NCBI RefSeq assembly: GCF_000266905.1
Contig: NC_018027.1
Location: 2,170,001-2,234,000 of the forward strand
DNA length: 64,000 nt
Source: Mycolicibacterium chubuense NBB4
Lineage (GTDB): Bacteria > Actinomycetota > Actinomycetes > Mycobacteriales > Mycobacteriaceae
Reading direction: 5' to 3'
Position numbers and translations under genes: made by a program. The notes beneath the pieces are model-generated. The model worked only from the letters and a program-made list of their open reading frames with translations, did not search any database and was not told where the DNA came from. This document shows positions 9,107-17,847 of this stretch, in pieces. Each line of letters opens with the position of its first letter. Position 1 is the first letter of the stretch.

Positions 9107-10449
9107 TTCGCGCTCCTTTCCTCGAGCGGTTCCACTTCGTCGGGTGCGAAGTACAGATAGCGGCCGTACCAGTCGTGCATGTCGGCGGCCGGGTCGTCCT
9201 CGAGGATCACTGCGATGTGCTGAGCCCCGTCGACGTCTTCATGGACCGAGGCCACCTGCGCGATTCGGTCGGCGTAGAACAGATCCTGCGCGTCGGCGCG
9301 CCGGCAGGGATGCAACCGGACGCGGCTGCCGCGGGCGACTCGAGTCCCGTTCACCAGCACCGCGTCGACGTCCGGGCGGACCGCGGTGTCGGCCTGCGGA
9401 TCCCACCAGTCGACGTCGTCGGGAATCTCGGGAATGAGCTGCGATCCGGGTGCTGCATGCGGATTCCGCAACACGCCGTGGAGATCCAGCATGGCCTCGG
9501 GCGACATCGAGTCGCACCGGTCGATGATCCGGGCGGCGAGCGGGTCGGTGGCGCGGGCCTGCGCCTTCTCCTCGTCGGTCATTGTCATCACCCGAAGCGT
9601 CAGGATCTCGTCGATCTCGCAGGCGTCGTAGAGGTCGCCCTGGCTCTGTTCGGCGATCTCAGGGTGGTCGTAGAGGATGATCGGGGAGACCAGCACCAGC
9701 CTGCGGTCGCCGGGTGGGCCCGCGAGCACGGGGAAGCAGCGGTGCTGCCGGCATCGCTGCGCGGCGGCTGCCGCGGGAGAAGGCGGCTCCAGCAGCGAGA
9801 CGAACTCTCCGCCGCCGATCTCCAGCAGCAGATGGGTACCGATCAGGGAGACCGCGATCGCCTCGTCCCTGTCGGACGCCGGTGGGGCCGCGTTGCGCAC
9901 CTCCACGGCGAGCCGCAGCAGTCCGTCGTCCGGTTCGGCGGAGATCGCGAGCGTCCCGTACACCCCGCGGCGCCGGCGCACCAGCCTGCCGCCCTCGACG
10001 CCTTCCACGTCGATCCCGCCGGGCACCGAGATGTCCAGCGCACGCGGCAGTGACGCGACGTCGAGGGGCCCGATCGCGATCTCCCGCTCGACCGCCTCGT
10101 CCCAGCTGACCCACCCATGCTGACCGCTCCGAAGTTCGTCGACGGGTTCGTATCCGCCGCGGCCGTCCTCGCGTTCGACCCCGCGGTGCTGCAGCTGCAG
10201 GAACCGCACGACGCCGGACAGCGTGGGTGCGCCGTGCGGGTCGACGAGCAGCTGCGCGCACATCGCCGCGTTCTCCCCGAGGCCCGAGACCTCGGCGCCC
10301 GAGGGGCCCAGCACCCCGAACTGCCAGCGCGACTGGTTCTTCGACGAGGTCGCGCGGTACGGGTAGAGCAGGTAACCCTCGTAGAGCACGGCGTCGGCGA
10401 CGGCGCGGGCCCGGTCCCATGCGGTGCTCCTCGCGTCCGGGGTGGTCAT
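9097..10449 (-). CDS. Conserved hydrogenase-locus protein of unknown function (450 aa)
   Basis: A 450-residue soluble protein with no signal peptide or membrane segment. I do not recognise a catalytic motif. It has an N-terminal segment typical of this operon class (EGYLLYPYRATSSKNQSRWQFG) and a His/Cys patch (QRCRQHRCFPVLAG, about 235-250). The middle is beta-rich and the C-terminus acidic (LYFAPDEVEPLEE). It overlaps the DUF6084 gene by ATGA and the DUF6893-like peptide gene by 10 bp, so it is firmly part of the hydrogenase operon. Role unknown: assembly, cofactor or electron transfer are all open. Confidence 0.75.
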   Translation of the reverse strand: MTTPDARSTAWDRARAVADAVLYEGYLLYPYRATSSKNQSRWQFGVLGPSGAEVSGLGENAAMCAQLLVDPHGAPTLSGVVRFLQLQHRGVEREDGRGGYEPVDELRSGQHGWVSWDEAVEREIAIGPLDVASLPRALDISVPGGIDVEGVEGGRLVRRRRGVYGTLAISAEPDDGLLRLAVEVRNAAPPASDRDEAIAVSLIGTHLLLEIGGGEFVSLLEPPSPAAAAAQRCRQHRCFPVLAGPPGDRRLVLVSPIILYDHPEIAEQSQGDLYDACEIDEILTLRVMTMTDEEKAQARATDPLAARIIDRCDSMSPEAMLDLHGVLRNPHAAPGSQLIPEIPDDVDWWDPQADTAVRPDVDAVLVNGTRVARGSRVRLHPCRRADAQDLFYADRIAQVASVHEDVDGAQHIAVILEDDPAADMHDWYGRYLYFAPDEVEPLEERSAKWK

Positions 10450-11084
10450 CGCAGCTCCTTCGCCGCGGCCAGCAGCTCACTGATGGCGTCGTCGAAGCCG
10501 AGAAGTCCGCGGGCCGAGCGGTAGGCGGCGAGTGCGTCGACGCACTCGCGGCTCAGCCGCAGCCACGCGGTGCCGGGGTAGTGCGCTGCGATGAGATCGC
10601 GCCAGACCGACACCGGCATGTCGTGGCGCTCCTCGCGGTCCCACGGCACCTGCTCGACACCGAAGCCGTGGGTGCCGCGGACGAAAACCGTTCCGCTGAA
10701 CAGGAACTGCAGCGGCACCGCGCCGTCCCGCAGCGCCAGGAGGTATTTCGCCGCCTTCACCTCGAAGTCGTAGGTGCACTCCAGCGGCAGCGCGACCTCG
10801 GCGGCCCCGGAGAAGCCGGGCACCATGGCCGTCGTGTGCTGCCACAGGAAGGTGTTCTGGGTGGCCGACCACCGTTCGCGCGGCCCGAACAGGTCGAGCA
10901 GTCCGGCCGCCTCGTCGTCGGAGTAGTTGCGCCGCAACGGTTCGATGCGCACCTGGCACCGTAGTGCGATCGCGTGGATCGGCTCGTCGCCGAGCGCGGC
11001 GATGCCGACGCGGGCAGTCAGGACCGGGGTGACCGCGTAGGGCTCGGGTGCCACGTCGAGGACGGCGAAGGTCAGATCGGTCAT
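10446..11084 (-). CDS. DUF6084 family protein of the hydrogenase locus
   Basis: A 212-residue protein beginning MTDLTFAV, like the DUF6084 proteins that accompany group 1h hydrogenases. It is mostly beta-strand with no membrane segment. A segment FGPRERWSATQNTFLWQH is followed by VPWDREERHDMPV. No catalytic residues can be assigned. The start at 11084 overlaps the DUF5947 stop (ATGA), and its stop overlaps the next start (ATGA), so three consecutive unknowns are translationally coupled and probably act together. Confidence 0.75.
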   Translation of the reverse strand: MTDLTFAVLDVAPEPYAVTPVLTARVGIAALGDEPIHAIALRCQVRIEPLRRNYSDDEAAGLLDLFGPRERWSATQNTFLWQHTTAMVPGFSGAAEVALPLECTYDFEVKAAKYLLALRDGAVPLQFLFSGTVFVRGTHGFGVEQVPWDREERHDMPVSVWRDLIAAHYPGTAWLRLSRECVDALAAYRSARGLLGFDDAISELLAAAKELR

Positions 11085-11716
11085 GCCCGCCCCACCGCCC
11101 GGGCGCGCGCGTCGAGCAGCCCGAAGAACTCCTCGAGGTAGTCGCGCACCTCCTGGCCGCCGTCGAATCCGCGCCACAGCATGCGCAACCGGCCGACGAA
11201 CTCGTAGCAGGCGTCGATGGGCAGGAGGTAGGCCTGGGGCGCGCCATCGCGATCCTCGGGCACCCGCACCAGTAGCGCCTCGGTGTCGGCGGCCGGGCTG
11301 TCCACCCGCGGATCGACCGTGCGAACCTCGTCCCACGCCCGCAGATCCAGTTCCGACTCGGTGGCGCCTGCCGGGCCCGGATAGAACGCGACGGTGCGTC
11401 CCAGCGACGAGTTCGAGAAGAAGAACGCCAGGCCGACCGGGATCTGCAGCGCCTCCCACTGGCGGCGGTCCATCGCGAAGTCGGGGAACGCGAGGTAGCG
11501 ATCGGGCACCGCCCGGTAGCGCAGTTCCGCGGCGGTGTCGGTGAACAGCAGATAGCAGCCGCGACAGACACACATCAGTTGCCGGTCTTCGACATTGACC
11601 ACATGCTGGTGCTCGTCGGCGATCGGCTCGGCGCACATCTCGCACAGTTCTCCCTGGGCTCGCGGCGTTCCGCGCCCGGCCCGGATGCGGGCCAGCACGT
11701 CGAACGCCCCGTCCAT
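11081..11716 (-). CDS. DUF5947 family protein with N-terminal zinc-ribbon-like cysteines
   Basis: A 211-residue protein of the hydrogenase-associated DUF5947 type. Near the N-terminus it has CEMC, then MCVCRGC about 20 residues later, a spacing suited to a zinc ribbon or small Fe-S site. The rest is soluble and rich in aromatic residues (LAFFFSNSSLGR). Its ATG overlaps the stop of the NifU/Rieske-like gene by one base (TGATG) and its own stop overlaps DUF6084. Function unknown; a metal-binding assembly factor is an inference. Confidence 0.77.
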   Translation of the reverse strand: MDGAFDVLARIRAGRGTPRAQGELCEMCAEPIADEHQHVVNVEDRQLMCVCRGCYLLFTDTAAELRYRAVPDRYLAFPDFAMDRRQWEALQIPVGLAFFFSNSSLGRTVAFYPGPAGATESELDLRAWDEVRTVDPRVDSPAADTEALLVRVPEDRDGAPQAYLLPIDACYEFVGRLRMLWRGFDGGQEVRDYLEEFFGLLDARARAVGRA

Positions 11717-12603
11717 CAGGCCACCTCCACGGCAGGCGTGACCGCCATCGACAGCACGCCGTCGCGCTCGAGCAGCGGGATCGGCTCCAGGTGTCCGTCG
11801 GCGACGCCGGCGTCGACACCGGCGCCGGCGAGGACCACGTCGTACCCGGCGGCGCAGTGCGGGCACCGCAGCACCGCACCGCTGAGCCGAGCGCCGGCCA
11901 GCGAACCCGAGCAGCCCGGGCACCGGTCGTGGTAGGCGAACACCTCCGCACCGACGCGGCACGCCAGCACCGTCATGCCGGCCACCCGGAAGCCGCCGAC
12001 CTCGGCGTCGCTCAGGCCGGCCAGTTCGGGTACGCCGCACCAGGTCGTCGTGTGCGCGTGCACCCGGCTCAGCAGTGCGTCGGCCGGGATGACCGCTGCT
12101 GGGGAATCCGTCTCGGCGGCAAGCACTTCGATGTCGGAAACCTCCGGCGCGGCCGCGCGGATCGCGTCCTGCACCGCGAGTTCCAGAGTCACCGCCGAGG
12201 ACGGGCAGCTGCGGCAGCTGCCCTGGAAACGCAGACTCACCACGCCGTCGGCGACCCCCAGCAGCGACACGTCACCACCGTGCGAGCCGAGATACGGCCG
12301 CACGCCGTCCAGCGCCGCCGACACCCGCTGCTCGACGGTATGTGGGTGCAGGCCGTGCACCAGCAGCAGGCTGGCCACCAGCCCGTCGGCCGCGAAGTCC
12401 TCGGCCAGTTCCGGGTTCGCGGTCACCGCCGCCCCGAGCATCCGTTCCAGCGCTGCTCCGTAGAGGTCGGTGATCTCGCGCACCAGCTGCTCGGCGCGTT
12501 CCCGCGCGACTGTGCCGCCGGCCGCGGACGCGTCCAGCAGGGTCTGGATCCGGTCGCCTGCCGTGCGCCACCTCTCGTCGTCTCGGGCTGCGGTCGGCGC
12601 CAT
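11716..12603 (-). CDS. NifU-domain / Rieske-like fusion protein of the hydrogenase operon
   Basis: A 295-residue protein. Residues about 85-160 form a NifU C-terminal (Nfu) domain with GSCRSCPSS, C130 and C133 being the usual Fe-S scaffold cysteines. Residues about 175-290 resemble a Rieske fold, but where Rieske proteins have CxH...CxxH this one has RCPGC (C228, C231) and RCPHC (C247, C250). An all-cysteine site of this kind could hold a rubredoxin-type iron, zinc or a plant-type 2Fe-2S cluster. It lies directly after hhyL (3 bp), so cluster delivery to the hydrogenase or electron transfer from it is likely but unproven. Confidence 0.82.
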   Translation of the reverse strand: MAPTAARDDERWRTAGDRIQTLLDASAAGGTVARERAEQLVREITDLYGAALERMLGAAVTANPELAEDFAADGLVASLLLVHGLHPHTVEQRVSAALDGVRPYLGSHGGDVSLLGVADGVVSLRFQGSCRSCPSSAVTLELAVQDAIRAAAPEVSDIEVLAAETDSPAAVIPADALLSRVHAHTTTWCGVPELAGLSDAEVGGFRVAGMTVLACRVGAEVFAYHDRCPGCSGSLAGARLSGAVLRCPHCAAGYDVVLAGAGVDAGVADGHLEPIPLLERDGVLSMAVTPAVEVA

Positions 12604-12606
12604 CCC

Positions 12607-14403
12607 CTAGTCCCCGGTGACCGACTGGGTGGGGGAGTGCAGCAGTTTGAGCTCCTTGCCGCCACCGAGATACATGTGCACACCGCAGGGCAGACACGGG
12701 TCGAAGCTGCGTACCGTGCGCATGACATCGATGCCCTTGAAGTGCTCCCGGTCGTTCTCCTCGAAGATCGGTTGGCCCTGCACCGCATCCTCGTACGGCC
12801 CGGGTGTGCCGTAGCTGTCCCGGGGGTTGGCGTTCCACGGGGTCGGCGGATAGGGATGGTAGTTCGCGATCTTGCCGTCGCGGATCACCATGTGGTGCGA
12901 CAGCACCCCGCGCACCGCCTCGGTGAAACCGCAACCGATTCCCTCGTCGGGCACCTCGAAGGTCTCCCACGTCTTGGTGCGTCCGGCGCGGATCTCGCCC
13001 AGCGCCTTCTCGGCGAAATGCAGGGCGCACGCCGCGGCGTAGGCCTGGAAGTAGGTGCGCGCCCGGTTGCGTTCGAGGGTGTTGCTGCCGTGTTGCGGCA
13101 CCTTCCACTCGAACTCGACAGGACCCTTGAGCGCCGTCTTCGGCAGGTTGATCTGCACGCTGGTGCCGGTCGCTTTGACGTAGCCGATGTCGACGAGGCC
13201 GGCGAGCGCCGTCGACCACAGCCGGGCCAGCGGGCCGCCGCCGGTGTCGAGCGCCAGGTGGTCCTTGCCGTCGAACCAGCGCGGCGACATCACCCAGCTG
13301 TAGTTGCCGTCGAAGTCGCGCTTCTGCGGTTTGGGGTTGGTGTGCTGGTTCCACGGGTGACGCCGATCGATCGGGTTGCCGAGCGGATCGGTCTTGACGA
13401 ACATCTCCTGGTCGGACCAGTCGTCATAGTAGGAGTGGCCCAACAGAATTCGGATGCCGAGGTTGATGTCGACCAGCGAATGCGTGTGCAGCTTGCCGTC
13501 GACGACCACGCCGGGCGTGACGAACATCGCGTCCCCCCAGCGCTCCATGTCCTTGTAGGCGAAGTTGCACACCTCGGGATCCTGGAAGGAGCCCCAGCAG
13601 CCGAGCAGGGTCCGGCGCAGGCCCACCTTCTCGTACCCCGGCAGCGCGTCGTAGAAGAAGTCGAACAGGTCGTCGTGCATCGGGACGACCTTCTTCATGA
13701 ACTCGACGTAGCGCATGAGCCGGGTCATGTAGTCGGTCATCAGCTGAACCGTGGCGGTGGTGCCGATACCGCCCGGGTACAGGGTGGACGGGTGGACGTG
13801 CCGTCCCTCCATGAGGCAGAACATCTCTCGGGTCCACCGACTGACCTGCAGCGCCTCGCGGTAGAACTCGCCGGTGAACGGGTTGAGCGCGCGCATGATG
13901 TCGGCGATCGTGCGGTGACCGTGCATGTCGGCGTGCGGCGCCTCGGTGTTCTCCGCCGTGCGCAGGACACTCGGGTTGGTCTCGGAGACCATCTTCTCGC
14001 AGTAGTCCACGCCGACCAGGTTCTCCTGGAAGATGTTGTGGTCGAACATGTATTCCGCGGCCTCGCCGAGATTGATCAGCCACTCGCCCAGGTGCGGGGG
14101 TTTGACGCCGTAGGCCATGTTCTGGCAGTAACACGAACAGGTGGCGTGGTTGTCGCCGCAGATTCCGCAGATGCGGCTGGTGATGAAATGCGCGTCGCGG
14201 GGGTCCTTGCCTTTCATGAAGATCGAGTAGCCGCGGAAGATCGACGACGTGCTGTGGCACTCGACGACCTCCCGGTTCTCGAAGTCGATCTTGGTGTAGA
14301 TGCCGAGGCTGCCGACGATGCGGGTGATCGGGTCCCAGGCCATCTCCACCAGTTGGCCGGGCTCACGCTTGACTTGGGACGGCTCGGGGATGATCGTTGT
14401 CAT
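12607..14403 (-). CDS. hhyL: Group 1h [NiFe]-hydrogenase large subunit
   Basis: A 598-residue catalytic subunit that splits H2 at the Ni-Fe centre. Both nickel-binding motifs are intact: RICGICGDNHATCS (C79, C82) and DPCLPCGVH (C570, C573). After His576 come 22 residues that the neighbouring endopeptidase should remove. The L1 form RICGICGDNHATCS is typical of the high-affinity, oxygen-tolerant group 1h enzymes (M. smegmatis Hyd2/Hhy). The start MTTIIPEP at 14403 was chosen because upstream sequence in frame is intergenic; it lies 89 bp after hhyS. Cytoplasmic or membrane-associated. Confidence 0.97.
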   Translation of the reverse strand: MTTIIPEPSQVKREPGQLVEMAWDPITRIVGSLGIYTKIDFENREVVECHSTSSIFRGYSIFMKGKDPRDAHFITSRICGICGDNHATCSCYCQNMAYGVKPPHLGEWLINLGEAAEYMFDHNIFQENLVGVDYCEKMVSETNPSVLRTAENTEAPHADMHGHRTIADIMRALNPFTGEFYREALQVSRWTREMFCLMEGRHVHPSTLYPGGIGTTATVQLMTDYMTRLMRYVEFMKKVVPMHDDLFDFFYDALPGYEKVGLRRTLLGCWGSFQDPEVCNFAYKDMERWGDAMFVTPGVVVDGKLHTHSLVDINLGIRILLGHSYYDDWSDQEMFVKTDPLGNPIDRRHPWNQHTNPKPQKRDFDGNYSWVMSPRWFDGKDHLALDTGGGPLARLWSTALAGLVDIGYVKATGTSVQINLPKTALKGPVEFEWKVPQHGSNTLERNRARTYFQAYAAACALHFAEKALGEIRAGRTKTWETFEVPDEGIGCGFTEAVRGVLSHHMVIRDGKIANYHPYPPTPWNANPRDSYGTPGPYEDAVQGQPIFEENDREHFKGIDVMRTVRSFDPCLPCGVHMYLGGGKELKLLHSPTQSVTGD

Positions 14404-14492
14404 CGGAAAATCTCTTCTCTGTGTGACGTCGTGCAGCGCAGGGCATTTCGGCCGCTGAGGCCGCGGTACGAGGACGGGGGAGGGCGCCGCAC

Positions 14493-15548
14493 CTACCAGG
14501 TGCGGGTCGCCCCCGTCTCGAGCCGTGTGCCCGGATGCCGCCATCGGGGCTCTTTGTCGACGGTGCGACCTGTGACGTGGCGCAGGCTGCGGATCACCGA
14601 GCCGTACAGCTGCGAGGCGGTGCTCGACAACTTGCCGCCCGGCGGCTCGTCCATGAACGGCATGAACTTGTCGGGGAACCCCGGCATGGTGCACCCGATG
14701 CAGATGCCACCGACGTTCGGGCACCCGCCGATACCGTTGATCCAGCCCCGCTTCGGGACGTTGCACTTGACCACTGGGCCCCAACAGCCAAGCTTGACAA
14801 TGCATTTCGGGGAGCCGTACTCGGTCGCGAAGTCACCCTGCTCGTAGTAACCCGCGCGGTCGCACCCTTCGTGCACGGTGGCACCGAACAACCAGGTGGG
14901 CCGCAGAGCCTCGTCCAGCGGGATCATCGGCGCCTGGTCGGTCGCCATGTACAGCAGATAGGTGAGCGTCTCGGCCAGGTTGTCGGGCTGGATCGGGCAG
15001 CCCGGTACGCACACGATGGGTATGCCCGCCTTGCTCTTCCAGTCCCATCCGAGGTAGTCGGGGACCCCCATGGCGCCGGTGGGATTTCCGGCCATCGCGT
15101 GGATGCCGCCGTAGGTGGCACAGGTGCCGACCGCGACGACGGCGGTGGCCTTGGGCGTCAGCCGGTCGAGCCATTCACTGGTGGTCATGGGTTGGCCCGT
15201 CGCCGGGTCGTTGCCGAACCCGCACCAGTAGCCAGCCTCCTTGATCTTCTCGTTGGGAATCGACCCTTCGACGACCAGCACGAAGGGATCGATCTCGCCC
15301 CTGTCGGCTCTGAAGAACCACTCGAGGAAATCGTCGGCGCCCCCGCTCGGACCGCATTCGAAGTCGATCAGGGGCCAGTGCACGGCGATCTTGGGCAGGC
15401 CGGGAAGCGCGCCCAGCGCGATCTCCTCGATGCTGGGTTGCGTGGCGGCAGTCAACGCCACGGAATCGCCGTCACAACTCAATCCGGCATTGATCCACAG
15501 GACGTGGATCAGTGCCTCTTCCGCTTTGACTGCTGCCTCACTCGGCAT
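14493..15548 (-). CDS. hhyS: Group 1h [NiFe]-hydrogenase small subunit
   Basis: A 351-residue Fe-S electron-transfer subunit without a Tat signal, so the enzyme is cytoplasmic-facing. The N-terminal proximal-cluster motif reads LSCDGDS: C25 is present but the second cysteine is replaced by D28 (CxxD). Three-Cys/one-Asp ligation of the proximal cluster is known for actinobacterial-type group 1h hydrogenases. Further cluster ligands are visible (GTCATYGG, VPGCPI, HEGCDRAGYYEQG, KLGCWGPVVKCN, GGCPNVGGICIGC). It is followed by hhyL and preceded by 98 bp that may carry its own promoter. Confidence 0.97.
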   Translation of the reverse strand: MPSEAAVKAEEALIHVLWINAGLSCDGDSVALTAATQPSIEEIALGALPGLPKIAVHWPLIDFECGPSGGADDFLEWFFRADRGEIDPFVLVVEGSIPNEKIKEAGYWCGFGNDPATGQPMTTSEWLDRLTPKATAVVAVGTCATYGGIHAMAGNPTGAMGVPDYLGWDWKSKAGIPIVCVPGCPIQPDNLAETLTYLLYMATDQAPMIPLDEALRPTWLFGATVHEGCDRAGYYEQGDFATEYGSPKCIVKLGCWGPVVKCNVPKRGWINGIGGCPNVGGICIGCTMPGFPDKFMPFMDEPPGGKLSSTASQLYGSVIRSLRHVTGRTVDKEPRWRHPGTRLETGATRTW

Positions 15549-15631
15549 GTGTCACAGCTTTCCGGGGCCGGGGTACAACCCCTGCGCCGCAGGAGTCGAC
15601 CTTCGGCCCACTTGCGCGGTGCTAGTTTCTG

Positions 15632-15660
15632 GGTTTACTCCCGGTGTTATGTCTTGTCAA
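15632..15660 (-). promoter_or_regulatory. Possible hhySL promoter
   Basis: Reading leftward, TTGACA (15660-15655, inside the last codons of hypB) is followed after 17 bases by TAAACC (15637-15632). This -35/-10 pair with ideal spacing lies 84 bp before the hhyS start. It could let the structural genes be expressed apart from hypAB. The -35 match is perfect but the -10 is weak. Confidence 0.35.
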
Positions 15661-16411
15661 CGGAGGTTTGGGACATAGTTTCGGCACGGTCGGCGATCCA
15701 GTCGTACCAGGCGGACATGCCCTCGCCCGTCGTCGCCGACACCGGCAGGATCGTCACTGCCGGGTTCAGCGATCGGGCATGCGCACAGCACATCTCGAGA
15801 TCGAAGTCGACATACGGCAGCAGATCGGTCTTGTTGACGACGACGAGGCCGGCGGCGGCGAACATGTGCGGGTATTTCAGCGGCTTGTCCGCCCCTTCGG
15901 TCACCGACACCACCACGACTTTGCTGTTCTCGCCGAGGTCGAACAGCGCGGGACAGACCAGGTTGCCCACGTTCTCGATGAACAGCAGCGTGCCGCGGGC
16001 AGGGTCGAGGCGGTGCAGCGCCCGGTGGACCATGTCCGCGTCGAGGTGGCAGCCGGCGCCGGTGTTGACCTGCACTGCTGCCGCACCCGCGGCGCGGATG
16101 CGCTCGGCGTCGATGAGCGTCTCCTGGTCGCCCTCGATGACGGCCACCGCACGATCCAGGGACAGCTCCCGGATCGTGCGTTCGAGCAGCGTGGTCTTGC
16201 CCGCGCCCGGCGAACTCGTGAGGTTCAGCGCGAGGATCCCGCATTCGGTCAGCCAGCGCCGGTTCTCATCGGCCTGCGCGTCGTTGCGGGCGAGCACCTT
16301 GTGCTCCAGAGCGACGGTCTCGGTGTGCGGGTGATCGTGGTCGTGAGCGTGGGGATGGCCCGGCAGCGTGACGACGGCGCCGTCGTCGCCGCAGCCGCAC
16401 GTTGCGCACAT
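15647..16411 (-). CDS. hypB: Nickel-inserting GTPase HypB
   Basis: HypB is the GTPase that, with HypA, inserts nickel into the large subunit. The 254-residue protein has the N-terminal MCATCGCG metal site (Cys2, Cys5, Cys7), a histidine-rich stretch (GHPHAHDHDHPHTE, about residues 18-31) for nickel storage, the P-loop SSPGAGKTT and the NKTDLLPY guanine-specificity motif. It begins one base after the hypA stop. Its last codons overlap the proposed hhyS promoter. Confidence 0.97.
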   Translation of the reverse strand: MCATCGCGDDGAVVTLPGHPHAHDHDHPHTETVALEHKVLARNDAQADENRRWLTECGILALNLTSSPGAGKTTLLERTIRELSLDRAVAVIEGDQETLIDAERIRAAGAAAVQVNTGAGCHLDADMVHRALHRLDPARGTLLFIENVGNLVCPALFDLGENSKVVVVSVTEGADKPLKYPHMFAAAGLVVVNKTDLLPYVDFDLEMCCAHARSLNPAVTILPVSATTGEGMSAWYDWIADRAETMSQTSVDKT

Positions 16412-16412
16412 A

Positions 16413-16742
16413 TCAGCTCACCTCCATGGACAGAATCTTCAGCTCCCGCCCGGCGAGGACCTCGACATCGGCACTCCCGCACGGGCACAACAAGATCAGG
16501 TCGGCCATCTCGAACGCGGCGCCGCAACTTCGGCAGTGCGCCGCCCCGGGGGTCACCGCGATGTCGAGGTGGGCGCCGTCGGCGACGGTGCCCTCGGTGG
16601 CCAGGTCGAAGCAGAACTCCATCGATTCGGGCACGACCGCGCACAGTGCACCGATTTCGAGTTTCACGCTGTGCACGCGGCGACCCGCGGCGTGTTCGCA
16701 CACCGCATCGACGACACTTTGCGTCAGCGCCATTTCGTGCAC
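16413..16742 (-). CDS. hypA: Nickel metallochaperone HypA
   Basis: A 109-residue HypA. The GTG at 16742 gives MHEMALTQSVV, placing the nickel-binding His2 correctly, so it was preferred over the ATG three codons later. The zinc site has CRSC (C70, C73) and then a C-P-C pair (C86, C88) rather than the more usual CxxC; the shorter spacing is a small oddity. HypA delivers nickel with HypB. The hydrolase gene upstream is 62 bp away. Confidence 0.95.
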   Translation of the reverse strand: MHEMALTQSVVDAVCEHAAGRRVHSVKLEIGALCAVVPESMEFCFDLATEGTVADGAHLDIAVTPGAAHCRSCGAAFEMADLILLCPCGSADVEVLAGRELKILSMEVS

Positions 16743-16804
16743 AACCGCCCCCTGAGGGTCACCGCCCACGATAGGCCCGCCGGACGCGACCCGTCCAGGC
16801 CAGG

Positions 16805-17698
16805 TCAGATGCTCGAGTCGGCGAACACGCGCTGCAGGAATGCCAGTTGGTCGGCCTTGACCTGCGGGTCGTTGTAGATGTCGAAATGTCCGTACGGGTA
16901 GCGCCGCAGTTCGCCGCGCGGGGCACGGTGCGCTGCCTTGATGGTCGGCCCGGGCGGAGTGACGGCGTCGTTCTCGCACACGCAGACCAGCAACGGCATG
17001 GCCAACCGCGAGGTCTTGGCCCCCGGTCGGTAGGACGCCAGGCGCAGGGAGACACGTGCGCTGAACTCGTTGCGCCACAACGAATTCTCTCCGACGATGG
17101 CCTCGAAACCGGGTTTGGCGTCGGGCGACGTCATGGCCGCGACGGTGCCGGGCTCACCGACGGCGGGCATCAGCAGCGGCGGGCGGCCGCGCCAGGCGCC
17201 GACCTGATCCCGCACGGCGGCGGCGATCGCCTTCGGGATCAGCGGGAGAGGTTCGGCCATCAGCGTCGCGACGCCGTCGGTGAAGGGCGCCTGGGAGATG
17301 ACCGCCGCGATGCGCGGATCGCCGGCGGCGACGGCCAGGACGTGACCGCCGCTGAACGACGAGCCCCACACAACGATCCGGTCGGGGTCGACGCCGTCGA
17401 GACGGCGGGCCCACGCCACGACGGTGTGATAGTCCGCGTGCTGCATGCCGATGTCGAGCAGCTGGCGGGGCCGGCCGGTCGAGGCGCCGAAGTTCCGGTA
17501 GTCGAACACCACCACGACGTAGCCGGCTGCGCAGAAGGCCTCGGCGTACGCGGGCAGTCCGTCGTCGCGGGTGGCGGTGAAGCCGTGGGCCATCACGATG
17601 CACGGGCGGGTCCGAAGGGGGGTGGCGTCCGGCCGGTAGAGGTACGCGGCGATCTGGTCCTGTCCGGCCGGAATCCGGACATCCTCTCGGGTCGTCAT
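16805..17698 (-). CDS. Alpha/beta hydrolase (dienelactone-hydrolase-like), first gene before hypA
   Basis: A 297-residue alpha/beta hydrolase with an oxyanion motif [20 protein letters not shown], nucleophile elbow GSSFSGG, a candidate Asp in [10 protein letters not shown] and the catalytic His in YPYGHFDIY. The substrate is unknown. It is 62 bp ahead of hypA on the same strand and divergent from recA, so its promoter shares the 149-bp region holding the recA LexA box. The ATG at 17698 was chosen; a TTG two codons upstream is possible. Whether it belongs to the hydrogenase operon or merely adjoins it is unclear. Confidence 0.82.
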   Translation of the reverse strand: MTTREDVRIPAGQDQIAAYLYRPDATPLRTRPCIVMAHGFTATRDDGLPAYAEAFCAAGYVVVVFDYRNFGASTGRPRQLLDIGMQHADYHTVVAWARRLDGVDPDRIVVWGSSFSGGHVLAVAAGDPRIAAVISQAPFTDGVATLMAEPLPLIPKAIAAAVRDQVGAWRGRPPLLMPAVGEPGTVAAMTSPDAKPGFEAIVGENSLWRNEFSARVSLRLASYRPGAKTSRLAMPLLVCVCENDAVTPPGPTIKAAHRAPRGELRRYPYGHFDIYNDPQVKADQLAFLQRVFADSSI

Positions 17699-17733
17699 GG
17701 TCAAAACGTAGACGGTCGGCGTGTCCGCTTGAA

Positions 17734-17749
17734 TCGAACAGGTGTTCGT
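17734..17749. promoter_or_regulatory. LexA-binding SOS box upstream of recA
   Basis: TCGAACAGGTGTTCGT contains the mycobacterial SOS core GAAC-N4-GTTC with both half-sites perfect, 99 bp before the recA start. It also lies 35 bp upstream of the divergent alpha/beta hydrolase start, so LexA could touch both genes. Confidence 0.9.
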
Positions 17750-17772
17750 CTACTGTGGGTGACGTCGAAGAC

Positions 17773-17795
17773 TTGTCGGTGCCCTGGCTTAGCGT
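17773..17795 (+). promoter_or_regulatory. LexA-independent (PafBC-type, RecA-NDp) recA promoter
   Basis: TTGTCGGTG, eight bases, then TAGCGT matches the RecA-independent DNA-damage promoter of mycobacteria (TTGTCRSTG-N8-TAGNGT), recognised with the PafBC activator. It lies 53 bp before the recA start codon. Nearly the same element occurs before chiZ at 38753-38775. Confidence 0.88.
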
Positions 17796-17847
17796 CACGG
17801 CCAACCGACCGAGAACCGGTCAACAACGACTACCCGAGAGGTACATC

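Noticed and set aside
11791..14847. A 1018-codon open frame opposite the hhyL/NifU genes
   Set aside because: Composition is His/Arg/Gly-rich shadow coding caused by high GC; the opposite strand holds clearly conserved genes.
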